In this document: positions 17,433 to 27,076 of the stretch, piece after piece
How the letters are laid out: each line of letters opens with the position of its first letter
Numbering within the stretch: the first letter of the stretch is position 1
Origin: JBLUOA01 sp048060095
Lineage (GTDB): Bacteria; Pseudomonadota; Alphaproteobacteria; Rhodobacterales; Rhodobacteraceae
Length of the DNA stretch: 64,000 bases
NCBI RefSeq assembly: GCF_048060095.1
Contig: NZ_JBLUOA010000002.1
Location: forward strand, 186,001-250,000
Reading direction: 5' to 3'
The notes under the pieces: generated by a model
The model's database searches: none
What the model was told of the DNA's origin: nothing
Seen by the model: only the letters and a program-made list of their open reading frames with translations
Translations under genes and position numbers: made by a program

Positions 17433-17887
17433 AGCGGCACCCCGTCGGTTTCCTTGATGTTGGCGACCTGCATCAACGCCTCGATATCCGCGATATGCGG
17501 CAGCGTCAGAATCCGGGTGCGGTAGATATGTTGATAGTGCTGCATGTCCCGTGCCAAGACCGACAGGCGCACGTCGACGCGGCCCAGAAACGTCTGTATC
17601 TCAATAACTTCCGGCACGTCGCGGGCAGCGTCCATAAATTCATCGAATGCGCGGGATTGAGTTTTGTCGAGCGTGATGCGCAGGCTGACCTCAACCTCAT
17701 AACCCAGCGCGGGCCAATTGATGACCGCGTGCCGCCCCAGCAAAATCCCAGCAGATTGCAGTTTTTCCAACCGCCGCCAGCAGGTCACAGGGCTGACGCC
17801 AGCGCGATCCGCAAGCTCGGCGTTGGTCAGTTCGGGGCTGACTTGCAGATGGCGCAGCAGCCGCCTGTCTGTGTCATCAACTTGCAT
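17429..17887 (-). CDS. Lrp/AsnC family regulator (first of a pair)
   Basis: A 152-residue Lrp/AsnC protein, with HTH 'NAELADRAGVSPVTCWRRLEKLQSAGILLG' and a RAM domain with 'VPEVIEIQTFLGRVDVRLSVLARDMQHYQ'. It has the same length as its downstream partner but diverges clearly in sequence. It starts at ATG 17887, directly beside a 22-bp palindrome (17899-17920) suited to autoregulation, and is divergent from ilvC. Lrp family members commonly sense leucine or other amino acids; the ligand here is unknown. Confidence 0.9.
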   Translation of the reverse strand: MQVDDTDRRLLRHLQVSPELTNAELADRAGVSPVTCWRRLEKLQSAGILLGRHAVINWPALGYEVEVSLRITLDKTQSRAFDEFMDAARDVPEVIEIQTFLGRVDVRLSVLARDMQHYQHIYRTRILTLPHIADIEALMQVANIKETDGVPL

Positions 17888-17898
17888 TATAATTTCTC

Positions 17899-17920
17899 TT
17901 ATTTTGTAATAACAGAATAA
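17899..17920. promoter_or_regulatory. Palindromic operator, probable Lrp/AsnC site
   Basis: A near-perfect 22-bp palindrome of form TTATTyTGTwATwACArAATAA in an AT-rich island between the divergent Lrp gene (start 17887) and ilvC (start 18016). Symmetry, AT content and position fit an Lrp-type operator controlling the Lrp pair and perhaps ilvC. Confidence 0.55.
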
Positions 17921-18006
17921 TTATTCCGTATATCAGCAATAATCCGCAGTCAATGAAATGCCATTCGGCCCACCCCTGCTATTTTGGCGGCAATTCACCA
18001 ACATAG

Positions 18007-19038
<1,032 letters not shown>

Positions 19039-19047
19039 GCCAATGGT

Positions 19048-19071
19048 GGCCCTGCCCGTTCGGGTGGGGCC
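19048..19071 (+). terminator. Hairpin after ilvC
   Basis: An 11-bp stem GGCCCTGCCCG / CGGGTGGGGCC (two G-U pairs) with a 2-base loop, 10 bases after the ilvC stop. No U-tract follows, so it may be a Rho-dependent end or a stabilising 3' hairpin. Confidence 0.45.
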
Positions 19072-19130
19072 GCATACCGATCCGGCACGCTGATTTGGCA
19101 TGGCCCGATCACCCATAGAACGGATCGATC

Positions 19131-20075
19131 ATGCAAACCCAACCGCCCCCTCCAAGCTTGACGAACTGGGTGCTGATGCTCTCAGTCGCGTTGATCTGGG
19201 GGTCGTCCTTCATGCTGGTCGAGGTCGCGTTGACCGGGTTCGGGCCGATCTCGGTCGCCGCTTACCGCGTGACGCTGGCCGCCGTATTGCTGCTGACGCT
19301 GACATTCGTGACGGGGCACGGGCTGCCGCCTGTGCGCGGGCCGAAGGCCGGGTTCGTCTGGGCCTCTGCCCTTGGGATGGGCATATTTTCCAATGCCTTA
19401 CCGTTCTTCCTGCTGTCCTGGGGCCAGCAATACGTCGCATCCGGCTTTGCCGGCGTCACGATGGCGGCGGTGCCGCTGCTGATCCTCCCGCTCGCCCATA
19501 TCTTTGTGCCCGGAGAACGGATGACGTGGTTGAAGAACGCGGGCTTTATTCTTGGTTTTGCTGGCGTTCTTCTTTTGATCGGGCTTGAAGCATTTCAGAA
19601 TATGGGCGTCGACCGTGAGGCGACCGGGCGCATGGCCTGCCTTGCCAGCGCGATGTGCTACGCCACCGGGTCGATCATCACGCGGCTGTGCCCCGCCGTG
19701 TCAAAAATCGCCCTAGCCGCGGGAACCATGTTGCTTGCGAGCTTGCTTATCCTACCCCTCGCGCTGATCCTCGAAGGGCCGCCGGATAGCGTGGCGTTCC
19801 TCCCCATTCTCGCGGTCACGACGCTGGGCATATTCGCGACGGCGGGGGCAAAGCTGATCCAGGTGAAAGTGGTGCGAGAGGCGGGGCCAAGTTTTATGGC
19901 GCTGGTCAATTATCAGGTGCCGGTCTGGTCGCTTGTCATCGGCTGGGCCGTGCTGAACGAGGCATTGCCAGCCAAGTTTTTCCTCGCGCTGATGATGATC
20001 ATCTGCGGCATGGCACTTGGTCAGTGGAAATCGTTGCGCTCGCTATATCGCCGCACGACGACGCCGGTGGCCTAG
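19131..20075 (+). CDS. DMT superfamily (EamA) transporter
   Basis: A 314-residue protein with about ten membrane helices in two EamA repeats ('[16 protein letters not shown]' at the start, '[30 protein letters not shown]' at the end). It probably exports a small metabolite; the substrate is unknown. It shows clear similarity in layout to the DMT gene at 8261. The last 4 bases overlap the convergent glmM stop at the palindrome CCTAGG. Confidence 0.87.
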   Translation: MQTQPPPPSLTNWVLMLSVALIWGSSFMLVEVALTGFGPISVAAYRVTLAAVLLLTLTFVTGHGLPPVRGPKAGFVWASALGMGIFSNALPFFLLSWGQQYVASGFAGVTMAAVPLLILPLAHIFVPGERMTWLKNAGFILGFAGVLLLIGLEAFQNMGVDREATGRMACLASAMCYATGSIITRLCPAVSKIALAAGTMLLASLLILPLALILEGPPDSVAFLPILAVTTLGIFATAGAKLIQVKVVREAGPSFMALVNYQVPVWSLVIGWAVLNEALPAKFFLALMMIICGMALGQWKSLRSLYRRTTTPVA

Positions 20076-21415
20076 GCCGACGCCTCAACCGTCGCGACGA
20101 TGTCGTCGATGACCGATTCAAGCCGGGTTTCGTCATCACATTCGCCCATGACCCGGATCAGCGGCTCCGTCCCCGACTTGCGGATCAGCAAGCGGCCGGA
20201 GCCCTTCAGCTGCTCCTCGCCCGCGGCGATGGCCGACTTGACGGCATCCGTGGCCAGCGGATCGGCCCCGTCCTGATACCGCACATTTTTCAGCATCTGC
20301 GGAACCGGCGTGAAATTCTGCGTCAGCACGCTGGCCGGCTTTTCACTGCGCACCATTTCGGACAGGAATTGAAGGCCCGCCACAAGCCCGTCGCCGGTCG
20401 TGCCGTGATCGGTCATGACGATATGGCCGGATTGCTCACCGCCGAGGTTGAAGCCCCCCGCCCGCATCGCTTCGACGACGTAGCGGTCGCCGACCCCCGT
20501 CCGGTGAAGCGCGATGCCTTTGGCCGCGAGGTGTTGTTCCAGCCCGAGGTTTGACATCACTGTTGCCACCAGCGTGTTTCCGGCCAGCCGCTCCTCTTCC
20601 GCCCAGCGGGTCGCGAGCAGCGCCATCAACTGATCGCCATCCGCGACCTTCCCGTTTTCATCGAGGATGATGACGCGGTCCGCATCGCCATCAAGGCAGA
20701 TGCCGACATCCGCGCCGTGCTGGATGACCGTTTCGGCGGCGACGCTTGGGTTTGTCGACCCGCAACCATCGTTGATGTTGAAACCGTTGGGGGCAACGCC
20801 GACCGGGATCACCTCAGCCCCCAGTTCCCACAGCACCTCGGGCGCGGCGCGATAGGCTGCACCGTTGGCGCAATCGACCACGACCTTCAACCCCGACAGG
20901 CGACGCTTTCCGGGGAAGGTTGTCTTGGCATATTCAACATAGCGGCCCCGGCCATCGTCGATCCGTTTGGCGCGCCCGATGTTCTTTGGCTGTGCCGGGT
21001 GTAATTCGCCATCAAGAAGCGTTTCGATCTCGGCCTCGGCCTCATCCGACAGTTTGAAACCGTCCGGGCCGAAAAACTTGATCCCGTTGTCGTGGTGGGG
21101 ATTATGGCTTGCCGAGATCATGATGCCGAGATCGGCGCGCATCGAATGGGTCAGCAGCCCGACTGCTGGCGTCGGCACCGGCCCCAGCAGCAGCACGTTC
21201 ATCCCGGTTGAGGTCAGCCCGGCGGTCAGCGCATTTTCCAGCATATAGCCCGACAGCCGCGTGTCCTTGCCGATCACGACCCGGTGCCGGTTCAAACCAT
21301 CCTTGCGAAAATATCGCCCGGCGGCCGCGCCGAGGCGCAGCGCCATTTCGGCGGTCATCGGGTAGGTATTCGCGCGACCACGCACACCGTCGGTGCCAAA
21401 TAGTTTCCTGCTCAT
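20072..21415 (-). CDS. glmM: Phosphoglucosamine mutase
   Basis: A 447-residue enzyme that converts glucosamine-6-phosphate to glucosamine-1-phosphate for UDP-GlcNAc, feeding peptidoglycan and LPS. The phosphoserine Ser103 sits in '[11 protein letters not shown]', the metal loop in 'DGDADR', and the phosphate-binding end in '[14 protein letters not shown]'. It overlaps the folP stop by 4 bases (ATGA), so folB-folP-glmM form one operon, an order seen in many proteobacteria. Confidence 0.96.
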   Translation of the reverse strand: MSRKLFGTDGVRGRANTYPMTAEMALRLGAAAGRYFRKDGLNRHRVVIGKDTRLSGYMLENALTAGLTSTGMNVLLLGPVPTPAVGLLTHSMRADLGIMISASHNPHHDNGIKFFGPDGFKLSDEAEAEIETLLDGELHPAQPKNIGRAKRIDDGRGRYVEYAKTTFPGKRRLSGLKVVVDCANGAAYRAAPEVLWELGAEVIPVGVAPNGFNINDGCGSTNPSVAAETVIQHGADVGICLDGDADRVIILDENGKVADGDQLMALLATRWAEEERLAGNTLVATVMSNLGLEQHLAAKGIALHRTGVGDRYVVEAMRAGGFNLGGEQSGHIVMTDHGTTGDGLVAGLQFLSEMVRSEKPASVLTQNFTPVPQMLKNVRYQDGADPLATDAVKSAIAAGEEQLKGSGRLLIRKSGTEPLIRVMGECDDETRLESVIDDIVATVEASA

Positions 21416-22431
21416 TCCGTATCCTCAATATTGTGATGAAGCGCCTGCCAAAGGGCGACCGCCTGCTGCGTTTCGCTTACATCATGGGTTCTTATTAACT
21501 GAACGCCTTGCGAAAGGGCAGCAAGCGCTGTCGCAATCGACCCCGGCGCGCGATCTTCTGCTGACGGCACATTCGCAATCGTGCCGATGAATTTCTTGCG
21601 GGAAACGCCCAGCAAGATCGGGCAGCCAAGCCCGTGGAACAGGCTGATCCCCCGCAACAACGCGAGGTTGTGAGCCAGCGTCTTGCCAAACCCGATGCCC
21701 GGATCGACGATAATCTGATCACGCGCGACGCCCTTCGCAACCGCTGCATCAATCCTGTCGGACAGGAAGTCGTAGACGTCCAGCAACACATCGTCATAGA
21801 TCGGGTTCTGCTGCATCGTCGTCGGATCACCCTGCGCGTGCATCAGGCAAACGGGCGCGTTTGCTTGCGCCGTGACCTCTGCCAGCTCAGGTTCAAACGT
21901 CAGGGCCGACACGTCATTGACGACATTCGCGCCGGCCTCTAGCGCCGCCCGACCAACCTGGGCCTTGCGGGTATCAATCGAAATCGGCACGCCCGAGCCC
22001 GACCGCACCGCCGCAATCACCGGGATCGTGCGGGCGCATTCTTCGTCCACCGGCACGAAATCCGCGCCGGGGCGGGTGGATTCCCCACCAATATCGACGA
22101 TATCCGCGCCCTTCTGCGCAAGGTCGAGCGCGCGGGCCAGCGCCGCGTCGGGCGCGTTGAACTGTCCGCCGTCGGAAAAGCTATCTGGGGTAACGTTCAG
22201 AATGCCCATCAGCACGGGGGTATCGAAATCCAGACCGGCAATCGACGCGCGGGGGGCCGAAATCGCATCGCGCACCACATCGGGCACGTCGTCCACGCTG
22301 ACAATCGCGCGGTCGCCATCACGACTGATCCGCTCAGCCTGTGCGAACCATCCCGGTCCGCCCGCCACCGGACAAGCATCGGCCGGGCGTGCGGCATCAA
22401 AACTGACGATTGGTCTGAAGTATTCCCTCAT
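21412..22431 (-). CDS. folP: Dihydropteroate synthase
   Basis: A 339-residue enzyme joining hydroxymethyl-dihydropterin diphosphate and p-aminobenzoate to dihydropteroate. The TIM barrel begins near residue 72 with '[17 protein letters not shown]', followed by '[16 protein letters not shown]', 'NDVSAL', 'DPGIGFGKT' and 'GVSRKKFIG'. About 70 residues precede the barrel, a longer N-terminus than in E. coli but common in Rhodobacterales. Start at ATG 22431, 38 bases after folB. Confidence 0.96.
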   Translation of the reverse strand: MREYFRPIVSFDAARPADACPVAGGPGWFAQAERISRDGDRAIVSVDDVPDVVRDAISAPRASIAGLDFDTPVLMGILNVTPDSFSDGGQFNAPDAALARALDLAQKGADIVDIGGESTRPGADFVPVDEECARTIPVIAAVRSGSGVPISIDTRKAQVGRAALEAGANVVNDVSALTFEPELAEVTAQANAPVCLMHAQGDPTTMQQNPIYDDVLLDVYDFLSDRIDAAVAKGVARDQIIVDPGIGFGKTLAHNLALLRGISLFHGLGCPILLGVSRKKFIGTIANVPSAEDRAPGSIATALAALSQGVQLIRTHDVSETQQAVALWQALHHNIEDTE

Positions 22432-22469
22432 CCCGACGTTCTGCGAGACACCGGGCGAATTTGCAAGCC

Positions 22470-23402
22470 TCAGATCAAGTCCGATGCTGAAGGTGAGACC
22501 CGCCGCGCGGGCGCTGGAACGCCGTCGTTTGGCGCGTCATCGACGACGATCAGCTCCGACGCGTCGATGATCGTCGCGAACCACAGGGCGAGGGAAAGCC
22601 CGTCAGACGACGACGCGGGTGGACCATCCACCGCATCAAGAACGATTTTCGACGGCGCCCAGACGCTGATCTGGCCGTGCTTCATCGCCCAATCAAGTTC
22701 TGTCCGGGTCGACACGACCACGCAGCGGGGATCAAGGCCCGCCAGGACCCATGCGTTTTGTTCGATGGCAAGCAGGTCGATGTGACGTTGCGACGGTGCC
22801 GATGCCGATTGCGGCCCCTTCAGATCAGGCGCGCCGACGCACAAGGCGACCGGAGCACCGCCCTTCTTCAGCCCATCGATCCAGCCGGCGAGGTTCGACG
22901 ACGCGGTAGCGGCATTGGAAAGGTAGACGACCACGGGCTGCGGGTCGTTTTGGCACGCGGACGCACCAACATGAGCAGACGCCTCGCCTTCAGACCGCAC
23001 GATTTCCACGCCAAGCGCCCCTGCCCCGCGATCCAGCTTTTCAATCCGCACGAACACCCGCACCGCTTGCGGTTCAAGCAAAATGCGGTCTGCGACTCGT
23101 TCGGCGAGGGTTTCTAGAAGGTTCAGACGTTCTGCTTCCAGCTCGGCAGCAATCGCATCGGTCAGCGCGTCGTAGCTAAGAATGCGATCCACGTCGTCGT
23201 CAAGCGACTGGTCGTGCGGCAAAACCTCAACCACGACGTTGAATTTCACACGCTGGGTCGTGCCCCTCTCGGACTGAAATGCGCCGATTTCGACCTCAAC
23301 AGTGTAATCGCGCAGCGAAATCCGGTCGCGCCCGTCATCCGGCGCGGTCGCCGCCGCCCGTTCTGAGGGATGGGAAAATGCAAGGCGGATATCGTCACTC
23401 AT
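22470..23402 (-). CDS. folB: Dihydroneopterin aldolase with extra C-terminal domain
   Basis: A 310-residue protein. Residues 28-138 are a complete dihydroneopterin aldolase: 'VEIGAFQSERGTTQRV' with the substrate Glu45, 'SYDALTDAI', and 'VRIEKLD' with catalytic Lys122. It forms the pterin precursor of folate. Usual FolB proteins are about 120 residues; here 150 more residues (about 157-295) form a second domain. The 'VVYLSNAA...LAGWIDGLKKGGAPVALCVG' and later 'SSSDGLSLALWFATIIDASELIVVDD' segments resemble the amino-acid-kinase fold (compare the 'SDSIAAWLA' pattern of small aspartate/glutamate/uridylate kinase-like proteins). That assignment is inference; no function is claimed for the tail. 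Confidence 0.85.
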   Translation of the reverse strand: MSDDIRLAFSHPSERAAATAPDDGRDRISLRDYTVEVEIGAFQSERGTTQRVKFNVVVEVLPHDQSLDDDVDRILSYDALTDAIAAELEAERLNLLETLAERVADRILLEPQAVRVFVRIEKLDRGAGALGVEIVRSEGEASAHVGASACQNDPQPVVVYLSNAATASSNLAGWIDGLKKGGAPVALCVGAPDLKGPQSASAPSQRHIDLLAIEQNAWVLAGLDPRCVVVSTRTELDWAMKHGQISVWAPSKIVLDAVDGPPASSSDGLSLALWFATIIDASELIVVDDAPNDGVPAPARRVSPSASDLI

Positions 23403-23497
23403 CGCGCGTCCTTCGGGGCCAGCGTCACGGCGGCAAGAAGCCGCCGCAGCCGCAATAGCCGTTTTGAACGCAGCAAGCCAGCCACGACGGACATGAA

Positions 23498-24190
23498 TTA
23501 GCCGTTAGATTGGCCGTGCTGGCGATAGAAATAATGCACACCGATGGTCGCAGTCTTGGCAAGGCGCGACGCCCAGCGCGGATTCACGGCACGGGTGTGG
23601 TAGTGCGTGGCACCGTTCGTCAGGCTCCGTTCCGCCCCATCAAGCATGGCCCGCGCAATCTTTCCAACCCGCGAATATGCGCGGGGTTCGTGGATCACTT
23701 CGGCATTGCCATCGCAGGTATAGGTAAACTGGCACTGATACCGCTGGCCTGTTCCCTGGTTGATGACGCCGCAAACCGAATTTGGATAGGCAGGGCTATC
23801 GACCCGGTTCAGGATCACTTCGGCAACCGCAAATTGCCCGGCAACGGTTTCACCACGCGCCTCGAAGTAAAGCGCTTCTGACAGGCACTGCCACTCCGCC
23901 CCGCCGGACGCGGCGGGTTGTGACGCGAGCCACGTCGCAGACTGGATCACACCGGACACATCGCTGGTGTTTTCCCCGCGAGGTTTCGGCGGCACGGTCA
24001 ACAGCCGCATTTGGTCAGGGCGGACAGCGGAAAGCGCTTGCCGCTCCTGCCCCAGAAGTTCGGTCAGGCGAGTGTCGAGCACCGCCGTCGGGTTCGTCGC
24101 GCTAGAGACACGCACATCTTCAGCTTGGCCTTGGCTCGCAAAAGACAAGAGACCTGCCATGCACATCGTCCACGTCAGCCGCATACGCAT
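23498..24190 (-). CDS. SleB/CwlJ-type cell wall hydrolase
   Basis: A 230-residue exported protein with a signal peptide (about 1-23) and a C-terminal Hydrolase_2 domain (about 100-225). The signature is 'LSEALYFEARGETVAGQFAVAEVILNR', with the catalytic Glu expected in 'YFEARGE', followed by 'YPNSVCGVI', 'CQFTYTCDG' and 'ATHYHT'. The family cleaves peptidoglycan glycan strands (spore cortex enzymes in Bacillus; wall turnover in alphaproteobacteria). It stands alone between folB and the PPDK-like gene. Confidence 0.9.
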   Translation of the reverse strand: MRMRLTWTMCMAGLLSFASQGQAEDVRVSSATNPTAVLDTRLTELLGQERQALSAVRPDQMRLLTVPPKPRGENTSDVSGVIQSATWLASQPAASGGAEWQCLSEALYFEARGETVAGQFAVAEVILNRVDSPAYPNSVCGVINQGTGQRYQCQFTYTCDGNAEVIHEPRAYSRVGKIARAMLDGAERSLTNGATHYHTRAVNPRWASRLAKTATIGVHYFYRQHGQSNG

Positions 24191-24337
24191 TTGAAAAACA
24201 CCTTCTCAGATCGGACAGCAATCGCCGCGCCCCCACGGCAGCGACGGGAGGGGAGATAGTGCATTTCCCGCCTCGCGTCCACCCACGCGACAATTTTGCA
24301 ACTATGCTGCGATTTGGGGTATGATTGTTCGCGTCAG

Positions 24338-24359
24338 AAAAACAATCTGAAAACCAGAT
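24338..24359 (-). terminator. Weak intrinsic terminator after the PPDK-like gene
   Basis: On the minus strand ATCTG-GTTTT-CAGAT is followed by TGTTTTT; the stem begins at the stop codon of the gene ending at 24359. The stem is short (5 bp) but the U-tract makes termination plausible. Confidence 0.4.
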
Positions 24360-26965
24360 CAATCATCTGATTTCAATACATTTTCTTCGAATTCTGGGCG
24401 ATCTTTAAGGGCAAGTTGCGCCGCCGCGAGCCGTGCCACCGGCACCCGAAAAGGAGAGCATGAGACGTAGTCAAACCCGGCCCTGCGACAAAATGCTATA
24501 GATTCGGGGTTGCCGCCATGCTCTCCACAGATGGAAAGCATGACATTTTCATTCGCCGCACGCCCCCGATCCGCCGCCAGCGTCAGCAATTCACCGACGC
24601 CTTCAGTGTCAAGCATGTGAAACGGATCTTCGGGGTAGACCTTCTGATTAACGTAGTCGCCCATGAAGCGACCCGCATCGTCACGTGACAAGCCGTATGT
24701 CATTTGCGTGAGGTCATTGGTCCCGAAACTCAGAAACGCGGTGTGTGTCGCGATATCTCCGGCGCGCAGTGCGGCGCGCGGGGTTTCGACCATAACGCCC
24801 AAGCGGTAATCAAAGCTTTCGCCCTCAACCATCCGAACGGCGGCGGCGACGGCATCTATACGGGCCTTTACGATTTCAACTTCCCGCTTCGCACTGACAA
24901 GCGGGATCATGATCTCAGGCACAATCGGCGCACCGGCGCGGCTGACTTCGACCGCCGCCTCAAAAATCGCGCGGGCCTGCATGTCGTAGATTTCCGGCAC
25001 GGTGATCCCCAACCGAACACCGCGCATCCCGAGCATCGGATTGAATTCCGACAGCGCATCGACACGGCGCGTCACATCGGACATCGGCAGGTCAAGGGCG
25101 CTTGCGACTTCCCGCATACCTTCGCGGGAATGGGGCAGGAACTCGTGCAGGGGCGGATCGAACAGGCGGATGCATACCGGCTGGCCCTGCATAATCTCGA
25201 ACAGTCGGATGAAATCGGCGCGCTGCATGGGCAGGAGCCGCTCCAGCGCCGCCTCGCGATCACCCGGCGTGTCGGCAAAAATCATTTCGCGCATCACGGT
25301 CAGGCGGTCATCTTCAAAGAACATATGTTCCGTGCGGCAAAGCCCAATGCCTTGTGCATTGAACCGCCGGGCAACGCTGGCATCATCCGGCGTGTCGGCG
25401 TTGGCGCGGACACCGATATCGCTTGCCTCATCCGCCCAGGACAGAAGCTCCTGAAACACCTCATCAAGCGCCGGTTCGACCAGTGCCGCCGCGCCGGACA
25501 GCACCTGCCCGGTCGTGCCATCAATCGTGACGACGTCGCCTTCCTCAAGCACCCGACCACCGGGAATCGCCAAGGTCTTTTCGCGGGTGTCGAGCACCAT
25601 GTCGGACGCCCCAACGATACACGGCAGGCCAAGCCCGCGGGCGATCACCGCCGCATGGCTTGACATGCCGCCGCGTTCGGTCAGAACAGCGCTTGCCGCG
25701 TGCATACCGCGGATATCTTCCGGCGCGGTTTCGCGGCGTACGAGCACGCAAGCCTCGCCCCGCGCGGCGCTGGCCTGCGCGGCTGTCGCGGAAAACACGA
25801 TCCGGCCCTGCGCCGCGCCGGGGCTTGCCGCGATGCCGCGCATGATGATGTCGCGGCTGCCTTTCGGGTCGATCTGATTGTGCAGCAAGGCCGTCAACGC
25901 GCGCGGTTCAACCCGCAGCAGCGCCTCTTCCCGGCTGATGACGCGATCCTCGGCCAGTTTCACGGCAACACGAACCGCCGCGCGGGCGCTTCGCGTGACG
26001 CGGATCGCATCGAGAATGCTGAGCTTGCCATTCTCAATCGTGAATTCGATCTGCATTTCTTCACGCAGCCGGGTCCGGCAAACCTCACCGTAAGCCGCGA
26101 GTTCCTTGAAGCAGTCGGGGCGCAGCTCCTCCATCGATGGGCCGCGGTCATCGCGGGTCAGGAACAGCGCGCCCTCGCCCACGATCAGCGCGTCGCGCCC
26201 CTGACTTTGGCTAAGGTAGCGCCCCTTTATCAAAGGCTCACCCGTTTGTTCGTCGATGAATTGGATCACGCCCGATCCGCTTTCGCCCGCGCCGACACCG
26301 AACACCATCTGCTGCACGACGAGGCCAAGCCCGGCATCCGCGGGCGCGCCTTTTGCCTGCCGCAGCAACCGGGCGGTGGTCCCTTCCCACGCCCGCGCCA
26401 TCGACCGCAAGACGTCTGACAATTGCCGCGCGGGGTCTTGAGGGAAAGGCTCGTCCGTTTCTTCCTCGTAAACCCGGAGCAGTTCCGCCAATGCGCGGTC
26501 GGGGGAGTCTTCGGCAACCTCGAATTCGTCAGGGTCAAGCCGCGCGACATGAACCGCATAGGCCTGCACGAATCGCAGGTAAAGTGCGCTGGCCGCCGCC
26601 TTTCCGATGGTTTCGGACAGCGCCTTGTGGCGGGCGTCGTTCATACCGATGTTGAGAATCGCCCCCGGCCCGCCCCAATCCGGGTCTTCAGAGCTTGGAC
26701 GCACAGACACGATCGGAGAGTCGCCAAACGCCGCCATCATCGCAGTCGTGTCGGGCAAGTGGCCCATCGCGATCTGGTGCATCGCGTCGAAGGACAGCGC
26801 TAGCGTCTTGGGCACCGGCAGGTCAAGGCGGATCAGACGTTGCAAGCACTTCGCCCGCCCCCCGTGGCGCGCGTTCCTTATCCCCGCATCGGCGGTGATT
26901 TCGGTAAAGCCCGGAGTGATCGACTCTTTCCGCACTGCGGCATCCTTTTTGCGTCGCCGCAGCAT
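24359..26965 (-). CDS. Pyruvate phosphate dikinase-like PEP-utilising protein
   Basis: An 868-residue protein with the three-domain PPDK order: ATP-grasp-like N-terminus (about 25-345), phosphohistidine domain with His437 in 'GGMSSHAAVIARG', and a PEP/pyruvate TIM barrel. The barrel keeps the catalytic residues: Arg in 'GLCRTEHMFF', Arg in 'CIRLFDPP', 'MVETPRAALR', 'FGTNDLTQMTYG' and the Cys in 'SICGEHGG'. The nucleotide domain is unusual: the 'VSVRSGA' motif reads 'VSVRPSS', and the canonical 'DIEFTIE...LQTR' reads 'QIEFTIE...LDAI', replacing residues known to hold ATP in Clostridium symbiosum PPDK. Classical PPDK activity is therefore doubtful. It lies downstream of glyQ/glyS as in other Rhodobacterales. 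Confidence 0.85.
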   Translation of the reverse strand: MLRRRKKDAAVRKESITPGFTEITADAGIRNARHGGRAKCLQRLIRLDLPVPKTLALSFDAMHQIAMGHLPDTTAMMAAFGDSPIVSVRPSSEDPDWGGPGAILNIGMNDARHKALSETIGKAAASALYLRFVQAYAVHVARLDPDEFEVAEDSPDRALAELLRVYEEETDEPFPQDPARQLSDVLRSMARAWEGTTARLLRQAKGAPADAGLGLVVQQMVFGVGAGESGSGVIQFIDEQTGEPLIKGRYLSQSQGRDALIVGEGALFLTRDDRGPSMEELRPDCFKELAAYGEVCRTRLREEMQIEFTIENGKLSILDAIRVTRSARAAVRVAVKLAEDRVISREEALLRVEPRALTALLHNQIDPKGSRDIIMRGIAASPGAAQGRIVFSATAAQASAARGEACVLVRRETAPEDIRGMHAASAVLTERGGMSSHAAVIARGLGLPCIVGASDMVLDTREKTLAIPGGRVLEEGDVVTIDGTTGQVLSGAAALVEPALDEVFQELLSWADEASDIGVRANADTPDDASVARRFNAQGIGLCRTEHMFFEDDRLTVMREMIFADTPGDREAALERLLPMQRADFIRLFEIMQGQPVCIRLFDPPLHEFLPHSREGMREVASALDLPMSDVTRRVDALSEFNPMLGMRGVRLGITVPEIYDMQARAIFEAAVEVSRAGAPIVPEIMIPLVSAKREVEIVKARIDAVAAAVRMVEGESFDYRLGVMVETPRAALRAGDIATHTAFLSFGTNDLTQMTYGLSRDDAGRFMGDYVNQKVYPEDPFHMLDTEGVGELLTLAADRGRAANENVMLSICGEHGGNPESIAFCRRAGFDYVSCSPFRVPVARLAAAQLALKDRPEFEENVLKSDD

Positions 26966-27040
26966 AGCGCAGGATTATGGTCAGACAAGGGCGTCCCGCC
27001 TGCCGGATCGCCCGATACGCACAGCAGGAAAAGATTTCAT

Positions 27041-27073
27041 GCCTCCGGCGGGGATATTTAGCGAAAGATGAAG
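27041..27073. repeat. Intergenic repeat motif, copy 1
   Basis: GCCTCCGGCGGGGATATTT followed by AGCGAAAGATGAAG. It lies between the start of the PPDK-like gene and the end of glyS. It shares the CCNCCG-GGATATTT-NNNG-AAAGATGA pattern with 51741-51772 and 61345-61378. Confidence 0.7.
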
Positions 27074-27076
27074 CGT

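Noticed and set aside
24704..25663. 319-codon plus-strand frame opposite the PPDK-like gene
   Set aside because: Antisense shadow; no ribosome-binding site or recognisable domain.
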